DNA from: Alphaproteobacteria bacterium
GTDB lineage: Bacteria > Pseudomonadota > Alphaproteobacteria > Rhizobiales > Xanthobacteraceae
Length of the DNA: 64,000 nucleotides
Assembly: GCA_016869215.1 (NCBI GenBank)
Contig: VGEP01000008.1
Span: 1 to 64,000, forward strand
Direction of reading: 5' to 3'
Positions 55,140 through 63,512 of this stretch are shown in pieces. Both the position numbers and the translations under genes were made by a program. Under the pieces are notes generated by a model. It had not been told where the DNA came from and searched no databases. It saw nothing but the letters and a program-made list of their open reading frames with translations. Numbering within the stretch: the stretch's first letter is position 1; every line of letters begins with the position of its first letter.

Positions 55140-56500
55140 CAGCCGATCAGCACCGCGACCCGGTGCATCGGATTGCCGCCGTAACCCTGCGGGTTCCAGT
55201 TGCCGGCGGTGTGCGGCTGCATCGCGCCCTTGGAGTCGGTGCCGCGCGTCCAGATCTCGTAATAGCCGTCGGTCGGCACCTTGACCGTGGCGGTCCAGCG
55301 TTGCCAGTCGAAGCGGTTCTTCGGCTTCTGCACGTTGGCGCGGGTCCAGGTGGCGCCGAAGTCGGTAGAGACGTCCACGCGCCGCACTGTGTTGTCGCCG
55401 GCCCAGGCCGCGCCGCGCAGCTTCACCTCCCGCGTCCCGGCCGCAAGCTTGGTGCCGTTGGACGGGCTGGTGATGATGGAGCGGATAGGCATCGACTCCA
55501 GGTCTTTGAAGTTCTTCATGTCGGGCTTGTCGCCCGGCACCATCGGCTTGATGGCGACGCGATACGACGTCTGGCCCATGCCCGGGCCGTCGTGCTCCTT
55601 GTCACGGATCCAGATGCGGTTGAGCCACTTCGCCGACACCGAACCGGGCCAGCCGCCGATCACCAGCCGCACCGGGCCGCCGTGAATGTTCGGCAGCGGC
55701 TCGCCGTTCATCGCCCAGACGATCAGGTTGTTCGAGTCCATCAGCTTCTTGATCGGCACGCCGCGCGACAGCGTCACGCGCTTGGCATCGCCCGACAGGT
55801 GCGGATCGGCGCCATAGTGGCCGCTGAACACCGCAGAGGGCTTCACGCCCGCCGCCTTCAGCACGTCGACGACGCGCACGCCGGTCCATTCGGCGCAGCC
55901 CGCGCCGCCGTTTGTCCACTGGTTGCCGCGCGCGGTCGGGGTGAAGAACGAACGGCCGTTGCCGCCGCATTCCAGCACCATGCGGCGCGTCACCGGCTTG
56001 AACTTCTTCTTCAACTCGCCGAGCGTCAGCTCGAGCTTGTTGTTGACCTCGCCGTCGATGGCGATCTTCCAGGCATCCGGCTCCTTGGCCTGCGCCGGAA
56101 TCTGCCCGTTGTTGCGGATGAAGAACTTGGAAAGCGGCGTGGTGTCGTCGTCGAGCAGGTGCTCCGGCGTCTCGGCCACCAGCGGACGCTCGCCGATCAC
56201 GACCAGGCCCTTATCTTTGCCGGGGAAGTCGAGATAGACCGGGCCTTTCTTCGCGGGTGCGGCCGGAGCCGGCTGCGCGTTGGCGGCGGGGATCATGCCG
56301 CCAGGCATGTTGGCCGCGAACGGGATCGCACCGCCGACCGCCGCACTCATGGCGGCAAGGCCCGCGCCGCCGAGGAAGCCGCGGCGGCCCAGTTCGGGAT
56401 CGTCGGACGTTTCGGACTTGCGGCCGAACACCACGGCGTCGGCGCGTTCGGGGTCTTCCTGGTAAAGCTCTTCGATGGAGCGTTCGATCTTCCTTGTCAT
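55139..56500 (-). CDS. Tat-exported sulfite oxidase-family molybdopterin enzyme (SorA/SoxC-like)
   Basis: A 453-residue periplasmic enzyme. GRRGFLGGAGLAAMSAAVGG (39-58) is a twin-arginine signal. The Moco-coordinating cysteine is Cys178 in MVLECGGNGRSFF. GCAEWTGVRVVDVLKAAGV, NLIVWAMNGEPLPNIHGGPV and VIGGWPGSVSAKWLNRIWI are oxidoreductase blocks, and residues after about 350 form the Mo-co dimerisation domain. GGGAGGT precedes the ATG at 56500. With the cytochrome c gene it probably oxidises sulfite or a related sulfur compound; activity is inferred. Confidence 0.9.
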   Translation of the reverse strand: MTRKIERSIEELYQEDPERADAVVFGRKSETSDDPELGRRGFLGGAGLAAMSAAVGGAIPFAANMPGGMIPAANAQPAPAAPAKKGPVYLDFPGKDKGLVVIGERPLVAETPEHLLDDDTTPLSKFFIRNNGQIPAQAKEPDAWKIAIDGEVNNKLELTLGELKKKFKPVTRRMVLECGGNGRSFFTPTARGNQWTNGGAGCAEWTGVRVVDVLKAAGVKPSAVFSGHYGADPHLSGDAKRVTLSRGVPIKKLMDSNNLIVWAMNGEPLPNIHGGPVRLVIGGWPGSVSAKWLNRIWIRDKEHDGPGMGQTSYRVAIKPMVPGDKPDMKNFKDLESMPIRSIITSPSNGTKLAAGTREVKLRGAAWAGDNTVRRVDVSTDFGATWTRANVQKPKNRFDWQRWTATVKVPTDGYYEIWTRGTDSKGAMQPHTAGNWNPQGYGGNPMHRVAVLIG

Positions 56501-56787
56501 GATACCTCCCGATTCGTCGGCGTTTGATCCGCGCGAGCGATAGTGTTCCGACTTTGCGATGTCACAGGCTATGACGCCTCTTTCTAACATTCAATAATTT
56601 GCATGGAATACCGCCTGTCGATTTTGTCGCGGGCCCATGCGCGCAAAGGACTGGGCCAAGCGCCGGACCACGCCATCTGCACACCGGCGTTGCGCGAGCC
56701 CCGGACGGAACGGGTCGGCCGCCCGCGCGTTCCCTTGTGGTGCAGTGCAAAAGCAGATTATAAGCGTAAGGCCCGCTTCGGGCTGGA
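56501..56787. other. Divergent promoter region
   Basis: This 287-bp spacer between the sulfite-oxidase-type gene and the next plus-strand gene shows an AT-richer stretch at 56575-56600 (TCTAACATTCAATAATTTGC) likely to hold promoter elements. No repeat, RNA or coding region is evident. Confidence 0.3.
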
Positions 56788-57144
56788 ATGAGGAACGTCA
56801 TGCGCCTGATGGCCGCCGCTATCGCCATTGCCGCCGCGTCAGCGGTCTTCGCCGCATCCGCAGCCGACGCGCAGACCCGGAAGCGGAGCAAGTCCCAGGC
56901 CGTATCCGGCCCGCAGACCGTGTTTGTCAGCCGCGACGAAAGCGGCCGGACCCGCACCCGCATCATCGTGCAGCGCCGATCCTATCTCGACGGCGGCACC
57001 GAGGTGCTGCCCGGCCAGCGCAAATATAGCGACTACCACACCCAGCCGTTCTGGTCGCCGACCGACGTGCTCGGTACCCGCGGCGGCGACCGCCAGCCGC
57101 TGAACTCGCGCTGGGAAAGCAATGGCGTCCGCATGTCCTGGTAA
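56788..57144 (+). CDS. Small exported protein
   Basis: Unrecognised. It has 118 residues with signal peptide MRNVMRLMAAAIAIAAASAV, cleaved near ADA-QT. The mature region is basic and polar (RKRSKSQAVSG, RTRTRIIVQRRSYLDGGTEVLP) and ends DVLGTRGGDRQPLNSRWESN with a Trp-rich finish. No cysteines are left after processing, and no repeat. It is convergent with leuB, with a terminator between. Small proteins of this type are common in Rhizobiales; role unknown. Confidence 0.72.
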   Translation: MRNVMRLMAAAIAIAAASAVFAASAADAQTRKRSKSQAVSGPQTVFVSRDESGRTRTRIIVQRRSYLDGGTEVLPGQRKYSDYHTQPFWSPTDVLGTRGGDRQPLNSRWESNGVRMSW

Positions 57145-57170
57145 TCCGACATACTCGATTTACGGACAGA

Positions 57171-57195
57171 AAGCGCGGCCACCGGCCGCGCTTTT
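57171..57195. terminator. Bidirectional terminator-like hairpin
   Basis: AAGCGCGGCC / GGCCGCGCTT with loop ACC, followed by TT on the plus strand; it lies between the convergent small exported gene and leuB. Confidence 0.75.
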
Positions 57196-57216
57196 GCATT
57201 TCCAACGGCGTCCGGA

Positions 57217-58335
57217 TCAGCCCGCCAGCTTTTCCATTTCGGCAACGATCGCGTCACCCATCGCCGCGGTGCCGATGGTCGTGGTGCCGGGCGACGCGAT
57301 GTCGCCCGTCCGCAGGCCCTTTGCGAGGGCGGCCGCGATCGCTGCGTCGATCATGTCGGCTTCCTTGCCCATGCCGAGCGAATAGCGCAGCGCCATGCCG
57401 AACGAGGCGATCATGGCGATCGGATTGGCCACGCCCTTGCCCGCGATGTCGGGCGCAGAGCCGTGCACCGGCTCGTACATAGCCTTGCGCTTCTTGGTCT
57501 TGGGATCGGCCTCGCCGAGCGAGGCGGACGCCAGCATCCCGAGCGAGCCGGTGAGCATCGCCGCGACGTCGGACAGCATGTCGCCGAACAGGTTGTCGGT
57601 GACGATGACGTCGAACTGCTTCGGGTTGCGCACGAGCTGCATGCCGCCGGCGTCGGCCAGCATGTGCTCAAGCTTGACGTCCTTGAATTCGCGCTGATGG
57701 ACCTGGTTGACCACCTCGTTCCAGAGCACGCCCGTCTTCATGACGTTGCGCTTCTCCATCGAAGTGACCTTGTTGAGCTTCTTGCGCGCCCGCGCCAGCT
57801 CGAAGGCCACGCGCGAGATGCGCTCGATTTCGTAGGTGTCGTAGACCTGCGTGTCGACCGCGCGCTTCTGGCCGTTGCCGAGATCGGTGATGGTCTTGGG
57901 CTCGCCGAAATACACGCCGCCGGTCAATTCGCGCAGGATGACGATATCGAGGCCCTCGACCAGCTCGCGCTTGAGCGAGGAGGCGTCGGCCAGCGCCGGA
58001 TAGGTCACCGCCGGACGGATGTTGGCGAACAACCCCAAATCCTTGCGGAGCCGCAGCAGGCCGGCTTCCGGCCGCACGTCGTAGGGCACAGCGTCCCATT
58101 GCGGCCCGCCGACCGCGCCAAAGATCACCGCATCCGAGGCATGCGCCTTGTCCATGGTCGCATCGGTGATCGCGACCTTGTGGGCGTCGTAGCAGCAGCC
58201 GCCGACCAGGTCCTCGTCGTATACGAACGACGCCATCTTCTTGGCGTTCATCCAGGCGATCAGTTTCTTCACCTCGGCCATGACTTCCGGGCCGATGCCG
58301 TCGCCGGCGAGAAGAAGGAGCTTGTGGGTGGCCAT
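57217..58335 (-). CDS. leuB: 3-isopropylmalate dehydrogenase
   Basis: The NAD-dependent oxidative decarboxylase of leucine synthesis, 372 residues. [16 protein letters not shown] is the start; [44 protein letters not shown] (shared metal-binding Asp pair) and [14 protein letters not shown] are diagnostic. It lies about 9 kb from leuD and in the opposite direction, so the leu genes are dispersed. A repeat element lies 40 bp upstream of its start. Confidence 0.96.
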   Translation of the reverse strand: MATHKLLLLAGDGIGPEVMAEVKKLIAWMNAKKMASFVYDEDLVGGCCYDAHKVAITDATMDKAHASDAVIFGAVGGPQWDAVPYDVRPEAGLLRLRKDLGLFANIRPAVTYPALADASSLKRELVEGLDIVILRELTGGVYFGEPKTITDLGNGQKRAVDTQVYDTYEIERISRVAFELARARKKLNKVTSMEKRNVMKTGVLWNEVVNQVHQREFKDVKLEHMLADAGGMQLVRNPKQFDVIVTDNLFGDMLSDVAAMLTGSLGMLASASLGEADPKTKKRKAMYEPVHGSAPDIAGKGVANPIAMIASFGMALRYSLGMGKEADMIDAAIAAALAKGLRTGDIASPGTTTIGTAAMGDAIVAEMEKLAG

Positions 58336-58374
58336 CGTTGCCTCGTTTCCTCACTCAAAAGGTTTTTTGTCTTG

Positions 58375-58421
58375 ACGCGTTTTCTTGACGCGAACCGGGT
58401 CCCACTTCGCTCGAAAACGCT
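58375..58421. repeat. Copy of the GCGTTTTC/GAAAACGC palindromic repeat
   Basis: This 47-bp stretch matches 35038-35084 in the same orientation with two mismatches. Arms GCGTTTTC (58377-58384) and GAAAACGC (58413-58420) pair, with CGCGAACCGGGTCCCAC inside. It lies in the divergent leuB / DMT-exporter spacer (58336-58536), so it could affect either promoter. Confidence 0.8.
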
Positions 58422-58536
58422 CTAAACCGCCGGATTGCTAAAGCCCCACGCCGCGCTTGGCAAGGCGAGCGCCCGGCATGGCGGCGTGCGATCTTGGCGA
58501 TATCGGGCACGGCCCCGGCGGCCCTAATGTCCCGCC

Positions 58537-59397
58537 ATGAACGCGATCCTTTTTGCCCTGGGCGCCGCGACGTTCCTCGGCGGCGGGCTGGTGCTGACCC
58601 AGTTCGGGCTAAAGCACATCCACCCCCTGTCGGGGGCCGCGATCAGCATCCCGGCGTTCACGCTCCTGTTCCTGCTGATTTCGCCGTTCCTGCTGGCAGG
58701 CGAAACCATCGTCTGGAAGGCGGTTCCGATCTTCGCCGCGGTCGGCCTGACGTTCCCCGCGCTGGTCACGCTCCTGACCTTCGCCGGAAACCGCGCGCTC
58801 GGCCCGGTGACGACCGCCTCGCTCGGCAACATCTCGCCGCTGTTCTCGGTGATGCTGGCGGTGATGCTGCTCGGCGAGCCGCTGACGCCCTGGCAGTTGG
58901 CCGGACTGCTGCTCATCGTTGCGGGCGTGCTGGTCATCACCGTGACGCGCACCGCCGACATGGGCAACTGGCGCACATGGGCGCTGCTGCTGCCGCTCGG
59001 CGCCGCCGCGCTGCGCGGCGTGATCCCGCCGGTCATCAAGGTCGGCCTCGACATCTGGCCGAACGCCATCGCGGCCGGTCTGACCGGCTACATCTTCTCC
59101 ACGCTGACCGTGCTGACGGTCGAGCGCATCCGCAACGGCACGTTCATCGCGCGCGGATCGTGGCAGGGCCGCTTGTGGTTCGCGGCCAACGGACTCTGCA
59201 ACGGCATCGGCACGCTTTGTATCTATCTCGCGCTTCGGCACGGCCCGGTGTCGCTGGTCGCACCGCTGATCGCGACCTATCCGCTGGTGACGGTGGTCAT
59301 GAGCGCGCTGGTGTTCGGCCGCACGCCCGGCGCGTTGCGGCTCGCGGCCGGCGCCGGACTGACGGTCGGCGGCGTGGTGCTGCTGCTGGTCGGATAA
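58537..59397 (+). CDS. EamA/DMT-superfamily transporter
   Basis: A 286-residue protein with ten predicted helices in two EamA repeats; the first is complete by about residue 136 and the second starts near WALLLPLGAAALRGVIPPV. The repeat signature appears as LGPVTTASLGNISPLFSVML and in HGPVSLVAPLIATYPLVTVV, each followed by G-E/G-R turns. This family exports amino acids, metabolites or sugars; the substrate is unknown. It is divergent from leuB. Confidence 0.88.
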   Translation: MNAILFALGAATFLGGGLVLTQFGLKHIHPLSGAAISIPAFTLLFLLISPFLLAGETIVWKAVPIFAAVGLTFPALVTLLTFAGNRALGPVTTASLGNISPLFSVMLAVMLLGEPLTPWQLAGLLLIVAGVLVITVTRTADMGNWRTWALLLPLGAAALRGVIPPVIKVGLDIWPNAIAAGLTGYIFSTLTVLTVERIRNGTFIARGSWQGRLWFAANGLCNGIGTLCIYLALRHGPVSLVAPLIATYPLVTVVMSALVFGRTPGALRLAAGAGLTVGGVVLLLVG

Positions 59398-59409
59398 CAA
59401 AAATGACAA

Positions 59410-59433
59410 GGCTCCGGCCTCGCGGCCGGAGCC
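59410..59433. terminator. Hairpin between convergent genes
   Basis: GGCTCCGGCC / GGCCGGAGCC, loop TCGC, 13 bp after the exporter stop and 22 bp before the end of the opposing gene. There is no T-tract, so termination is only probable. Confidence 0.5.
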
Positions 59434-59454
59434 CAATCAGCAATGACGAGCGAA

Positions 59455-59730
59455 TTACTTCCAGCCGGCCTGACGCTCGCAGGCGCGCCGCGCCGCCGGA
59501 TTGGCCTTCTCCCACTGCGTGATGGACCGCGTTTCGTTCGAGTCCATCTTCTCGTTCATGCACACGCAGTAGGCGCGCACGATCGCGGGCGTGCCGCCCG
59601 GCTCGCCACGATTGTCCGAGATGCACTGGTTGACCCACTTCAAGTCGTCGGCGGTCATCGCCTGCGCCAACGCCGCGCTGCTCGCCATGCTCAGGCCGGC
59701 GACCAGCAGCAATCCCTTCAGCAGTCTCAT
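59455..59730 (-). CDS. Small exported four-cysteine protein
   Basis: Unrecognised, 91 residues from the ATG at 59730 (a second ATG at 59742 is in frame). Signal peptide MRLLKGLLLVAGLSMASSAALA; the mature part AMTADDLKWVNQCISDNRGEPG has cysteines spaced C-x19-C-x1-C-x25-C, with YCVCMNEKMDSNET near the middle. It may be a periplasmic disulfide-bonded helical protein. Similar small proteins are seen in Bradyrhizobium relatives, to my recollection. The function is unknown. Confidence 0.75.
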   Translation of the reverse strand: MRLLKGLLLVAGLSMASSAALAQAMTADDLKWVNQCISDNRGEPGGTPAIVRAYCVCMNEKMDSNETRSITQWEKANPAARRACERQAGWK

Positions 59731-59860
59731 GATAGTCCCCATCGATTTTGGTAAGCCGCCGGAAGAAATCGCCGACGGTTGCCGTCAAATTGCTCTGGCG
59801 CCGGGCCAAACGCAATGGGGCGCCAGCCTGCCAAATAAATATTGGTGAACTGGAATTCCC

Positions 59861-60637
59861 CTAAAGCCCGCTGTGCCAGTTGTAGCCGCGGTCTTCCCAG
59901 TAGCCGCCGAGGTTCTTGTCCAGAACGTGCATCCCGACGATGTGCTTGGGATTCTTGAAGCCGAGCTTGGTCGGCATCCGGCACTTCATCGGGAAGCCGT
60001 ACTTGCGCGGCAGGATCTCGCCGTCGAACCGGAACGTGAGCTGGGTCTGCGGATGCAGCGCGGTCGCCATATCGATGGTGGTGGAATAGCCCTCGGCGCA
60101 CTGGAACCAGACGTAAGGCGCGCGGGTGTCGGCGCCGATGCGCTTGAGGAACTCCGACAGCCGCACGCCGGTCCACTTTCCGACCGCGCTCCAGCCCTCG
60201 ATGCAGATGTGACGCGTGATCTGCGTCTCCTGCGGCAGCGCGTAGAGCCGCTCCAGGCTCCACGTTTCCTTGCTGTCGATGCGGCCGCCGACTTCGAGCG
60301 CATAAGTCGCGCCGTCGACCTCCGGCGCTTCGCTTTCGGGGTAATAGGCGTTGAACGGAAACGGCCGCGTAATCGCGCTCTCGGGGTATTCCGGTGCGAG
60401 CTTGTTTGGATTGAACATCCAGCCCTGCACGGCGTCGTTGAACTTCGACACCCGCAGCAGGACCTTCTCCGCCGAAGCGCCGTCGACGATGTCGCAGCCG
60501 GTGAGGAACGTCAGCGCGCCGAGGCTCAGGCCCCCGCGCAGGAAGGCGCGCCGCATCGGGTCGGGCATCAGCTTCGCCGCGTCCTTGATCAGCAGCTTCG
60601 GATCGACGCCGGGGATGGGCTTGCGGATTCGCGCCAT
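59861..60637 (-). CDS. Molybdopterin-dependent oxidoreductase, YedY/MsrP-like, Tat lipoprotein type
   Basis: A 258-residue catalytic subunit of the sulfite-oxidase fold. The N-terminus combines a twin-arginine motif (RRAFLRGGLSLGAL, 29-42) with a lipobox L-T-G-C at 45-48, so it is probably exported folded and then lipid-anchored. The Moco cysteine is Cys145 in TRHICIEGWSAVGKWTG, and VDMATAL and LPRKYGFPMKCRMPTKLGFK are typical of the YedY group. Unlike MsrP it is encoded with a cytochrome b561-type partner (60640) rather than MsrQ. Substrate unknown. Confidence 0.9.
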   Translation of the reverse strand: MARIRKPIPGVDPKLLIKDAAKLMPDPMRRAFLRGGLSLGALTFLTGCDIVDGASAEKVLLRVSKFNDAVQGWMFNPNKLAPEYPESAITRPFPFNAYYPESEAPEVDGATYALEVGGRIDSKETWSLERLYALPQETQITRHICIEGWSAVGKWTGVRLSEFLKRIGADTRAPYVWFQCAEGYSTTIDMATALHPQTQLTFRFDGEILPRKYGFPMKCRMPTKLGFKNPKHIVGMHVLDKNLGGYWEDRGYNWHSGL

Positions 60638-60639
60638 TG

Positions 60640-61260
60640 TCAACGTCCCGTGACCATGGTGCGCAGGCTGCGCGGCACCACCAGCGCCAGCACGATATGC
60701 ACCGCGAGAAAGCCGACGATCGCCGCCATTGCGAAGAAGTGTACGTAACGCGCCGCCTCGTAACCGCCGAACAGCGCGGTCAGCTCCTGCAACTGAATTG
60801 GCTTCCACATCGCAAGCCCCGACAGCACGATCACGATGCCTGCGAGAATCACACCGAGATAAAGCAGCCGCTGCATCGCGTTGTAGAGCGCGGGATCGTC
60901 GTGCTTCAGCCGGAATTTCAGCGCCGCCTTGAAATCGGCCGCGACCTCGTTCGGCCGGATCGGCAGCAGCCTGCGGCGGAAGTGCCCGGTCGATATCCCG
61001 AGCGCGAGATACACCAGTCCGTTGACCGCGAGCACCCACATCGCCGCGAAGTGCCAGAGCAGCGCACCGGCCAGCCAGCCGCCGAGCGTGATCGACTTGG
61101 GGAACGTGAACCCGAATAGCGGCGACGCGTTGTAGATTTCCCAGCCCGAGCCGATCATCACGATCGTGGCGAGGGCGTTGATCCAGTGCGTGACGCGGAC
61201 CCACGCGGGATGGATCGCAGGCGTGCGGCGCGCGGCCGCGGTGGCGCTGTCGGCGGTCAT
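60640..61260 (-). CDS. Cytochrome b561-type membrane protein
   Basis: A 206-residue four-helix diheme b-type cytochrome. The family start is IHPAWVRVTHWINALATIVMIGSGW (first His pair in helix one), with a further heme His in GALLWHFAAMWVLAVNG, and histidines in RYVHFFAMAAIVGFLAVHIV. It ends 2 bp before the molybdoenzyme start, so the two are translated as a unit; it probably links the periplasmic enzyme to the quinone pool. A start further upstream (61293) is also open. Confidence 0.88.
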   Translation of the reverse strand: MTADSATAAARRTPAIHPAWVRVTHWINALATIVMIGSGWEIYNASPLFGFTFPKSITLGGWLAGALLWHFAAMWVLAVNGLVYLALGISTGHFRRRLLPIRPNEVAADFKAALKFRLKHDDPALYNAMQRLLYLGVILAGIVIVLSGLAMWKPIQLQELTALFGGYEAARYVHFFAMAAIVGFLAVHIVLALVVPRSLRTMVTGR

Positions 61261-61330
61261 GACACGTCGGCGCCGAATCTGCCGGGAAAGCACCGGGCCC
61301 GCAAGACGGCGGGCCCGGTCGATAGTCTCG

Positions 61331-61537
61331 CTACTTCTTCATTCCGTCCTTCGCCATGCCGTCCTTCTTGTCCTTCATGGCCGGCTTGGCCATGTTGTCC
61401 TTCTTGTCCATCATGGGCTTGCCCATGCTGTCCTTCTTGTCGGCCATCGGCTTGTCCATCTTCGTGCTCTGGGCAAACGCCGCCGGTGCAAACGCCAGCC
61501 CCGCCGACACAGCCGCGATCATCACAACGCGCTTCAT
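61331..61537 (-). CDS. Pentapeptide MXKDX-repeat exported protein
   Basis: A 68-residue protein with signal peptide MKRVVMIAAVSAGLAFAPAAFA, then a tandem array built on M-x-K-D-x and D-K-K-D-x units (MDKPMADKKDSMGKPMMDKK and onwards), ending MAKDGMKK. GGAGGGA precedes the ATG at 61537. This matches the penta_MxKDx family. Its repeats are Met-, Lys- and Asp-rich and may bind metal or an oxidant; the function is unproven. It lies 70 bp upstream of the cytochrome b561 gene in the same direction. Confidence 0.85.
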   Translation of the reverse strand: MKRVVMIAAVSAGLAFAPAAFAQSTKMDKPMADKKDSMGKPMMDKKDNMAKPAMKDKKDGMAKDGMKK

Positions 61538-61701
61538 TGCATCCCTCCATGGTTGGTTTGCATGGCGACGCTAGCAGCGGCTCCGAACACGCGCGTTTCA
61601 GCTTTTCGTTGCTGAAAGTCACGCCAGCGTCACGGCTTCGTGAAACGTCCCGGACGCGCTATAAGCATGCAGCCGGGTGACGCGAATTCCACGGACGATC
61701 T

Positions 61702-62751
61702 ATGGCCAAAACGAGCGCCGGCAATTTCTTCGAGGACTTCCGGCTCGGCCAGGTCATCCGGCACGCGACTTCGCGCACGCTCACGTCCGGCGACGCGTCG
61801 CTGTACATGAGCCTGTTCGGTCCGCGCTTTGCCGTGCAGTCGTCGGACGCGTTCGCTTCGGCGATCGGCTATCGCCGCGCCCCGCTCGACGACCTGCTGG
61901 TGTTTCACGTCGTGTTCGGCAAGTCGGTGCCGGACATTTCGCTGAACGCGGTCGCCAACCTCGGCTACGCCAACTGCCTGTTCCTCGCCCCGGTCTATCC
62001 CGGCGACACGCTGAGCGCGGAGTCCGAGGTCATCGAACTGAAGGAAAACTCAAACCGCAAGACCGGCATCGTCTATGTGCGCACGCGCGGCTGCCGGCAG
62101 GACGGCGCCGCCGTGCTCGAATTCGTGCGCTGGGTGATGGTGCGAAAGCGCGACGAGGCAGCGCCTGTGCCCGGCGATCATGTGCCGCGGTTGCCGTCCG
62201 TGCTCGAGCCGAAGCTGCTCGGCGGCGCCTGCCCGAAGATCGACTCCAAGGCCTACGATTTCGTTCTTGCCGGAAGCCCGCATCGCTTCGGCGACTACAA
62301 GCCCGGCGAGCGCATCGACCACGTCGACGGCACGACCGTCGAAGAGGCCGAGCACCAGATGGCGACGCGGCTCTACCAGAACACCGCGCGCATCCACTTC
62401 GACCAATATTCCGCGGCGCAAAGTCGCTTCCACCGCCGCCTGATCTACGGCGGGCACGTCATTTCGCTGGCGCGCGCGCTGTCGTTCAACGGGCTCGCCA
62501 ATGCGTTCCACATCGCGGCGATCAACGGCGGCCGCCACGTGGCGCCGCTGTTCGCGGGCAACACCGTGTTCGCCTGGTCGGAAGTGCTGGCGGCGAGCGA
62601 AATCCCCGGCCGCTCCGACGTCGGCGCGCTTCGCATCCGCACCGTCGCCACGCGCGACCGGACGTGCGAAGAGTTCCCGTTCATGATCGGCGACAACTAC
62701 GAGCCGTCAGTCGTGCTCGACCTGGACTACTGGGCGCTCGTTCCACGCTGA
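61702..62751 (+). CDS. Two-domain MaoC-like dehydratase (mesaconyl-CoA hydratase-like)
   Basis: A 349-residue protein of two hotdog/MaoC-like halves: NFFEDFRLGQVIRHATSRTLTSGDASLYMSLFGPRFAVQSSD is summarised here by its landmarks EDFRLGQV, TSGDASLY and PRFAVQSS in the first half, and by KPGERIDHVDGTTVEEAEH, RIHFDQ and LIYGGHVISLARAL in the second. This matches mesaconyl-CoA hydratase (beta-methylmalyl-CoA dehydratase) of the ethylmalonyl-CoA pathway in length and order. The CoA lyase at 48972 would be the next enzyme in that pathway. Other MaoC hydratases cannot be excluded. Confidence 0.82.
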   Translation: MAKTSAGNFFEDFRLGQVIRHATSRTLTSGDASLYMSLFGPRFAVQSSDAFASAIGYRRAPLDDLLVFHVVFGKSVPDISLNAVANLGYANCLFLAPVYPGDTLSAESEVIELKENSNRKTGIVYVRTRGCRQDGAAVLEFVRWVMVRKRDEAAPVPGDHVPRLPSVLEPKLLGGACPKIDSKAYDFVLAGSPHRFGDYKPGERIDHVDGTTVEEAEHQMATRLYQNTARIHFDQYSAAQSRFHRRLIYGGHVISLARALSFNGLANAFHIAAINGGRHVAPLFAGNTVFAWSEVLAASEIPGRSDVGALRIRTVATRDRTCEEFPFMIGDNYEPSVVLDLDYWALVPR

Positions 62752-62795
62752 GCCGCACGGGTTTTTTCCCGCGCAGCCCAGCCGCACGCGCGTCG

Positions 62796-63317
62796 TTACA
62801 TGATCACGCCGCAGATGATGCGGCCGCCGGCATCGCCCGCCGGATCGGACTTGTAGTCGTCCTTGCCGGCGTGAATGACGATGGCCGTACCGCCCTCGTG
62901 GAACAGCGAGTTCGGCTTGCCTCGCTCCAGCGTCACGGCGGAGTTCAGCACCTCGAGCGTCAGCACGCCGTTCGCCGGAACGTGCAGGTTCGGCATGTCG
63001 CCGGCATGATGGCCGCCCATCCCCAGCACGCCGTGCTTCTTGCCGCCCGGATTGAAATGCCCGCCGGCGGACGTGAACGGCGGCTCGCATTTGCCGACCG
63101 CATGGATGTGGAACGCGCGCTCGCCGGCCGGCGCGCCCTTCAGCATCAGCTTGATCATGACGCCCGCGGGCGTCTGCGTCAGCTCGGCGCTGCCGACGTC
63201 CTTGCCCGATGCGTCCTTGAGTGCGGCCTTGGCGCTTTGCGCCTGTGCCGGAGCCGGCGCCAATACGGCGCCCGCGGCAATTACGACGACTGCCATCAGA
63301 GAACCGAAGAACCTCAT
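62796..63317 (-). CDS. sodC: Periplasmic Cu/Zn superoxide dismutase
   Basis: It dismutates superoxide in the periplasm. The 173-residue protein has signal peptide MRFFGSLMAVVVIAAGAVLAPAPAQA. Copper and zinc ligands lie in AFHIHAVGKCEPPFTSAGGHF, GVLGMGGHHAGD and TAIVIHAGKDDYKSDPAGDAG; cysteines in GKCEPP and GRIICGV form the conserved disulfide. It is convergent with the MaoC-like gene with about 45 bp between stops. Confidence 0.95.
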   Translation of the reverse strand: MRFFGSLMAVVVIAAGAVLAPAPAQAQSAKAALKDASGKDVGSAELTQTPAGVMIKLMLKGAPAGERAFHIHAVGKCEPPFTSAGGHFNPGGKKHGVLGMGGHHAGDMPNLHVPANGVLTLEVLNSAVTLERGKPNSLFHEGGTAIVIHAGKDDYKSDPAGDAGGRIICGVIM

Positions 63318-63512
63318 GACTTCCTCCCAATATCCAAGTCTCTTGATCTAATTCACCGGTGTCGCGGCGTTACGCAGAACGTCTATGGCCGCATTATCTG
63401 CAACTATAGCATTTCGCTACAGCGCGGCGACATCGGCCGGCGCGCGGCCCGTAAAGCGACAACACCGCCGGCGCCTGCGAAGTTCTTATGGCCGCCTGAT
63501 AATTCTGCAGCG

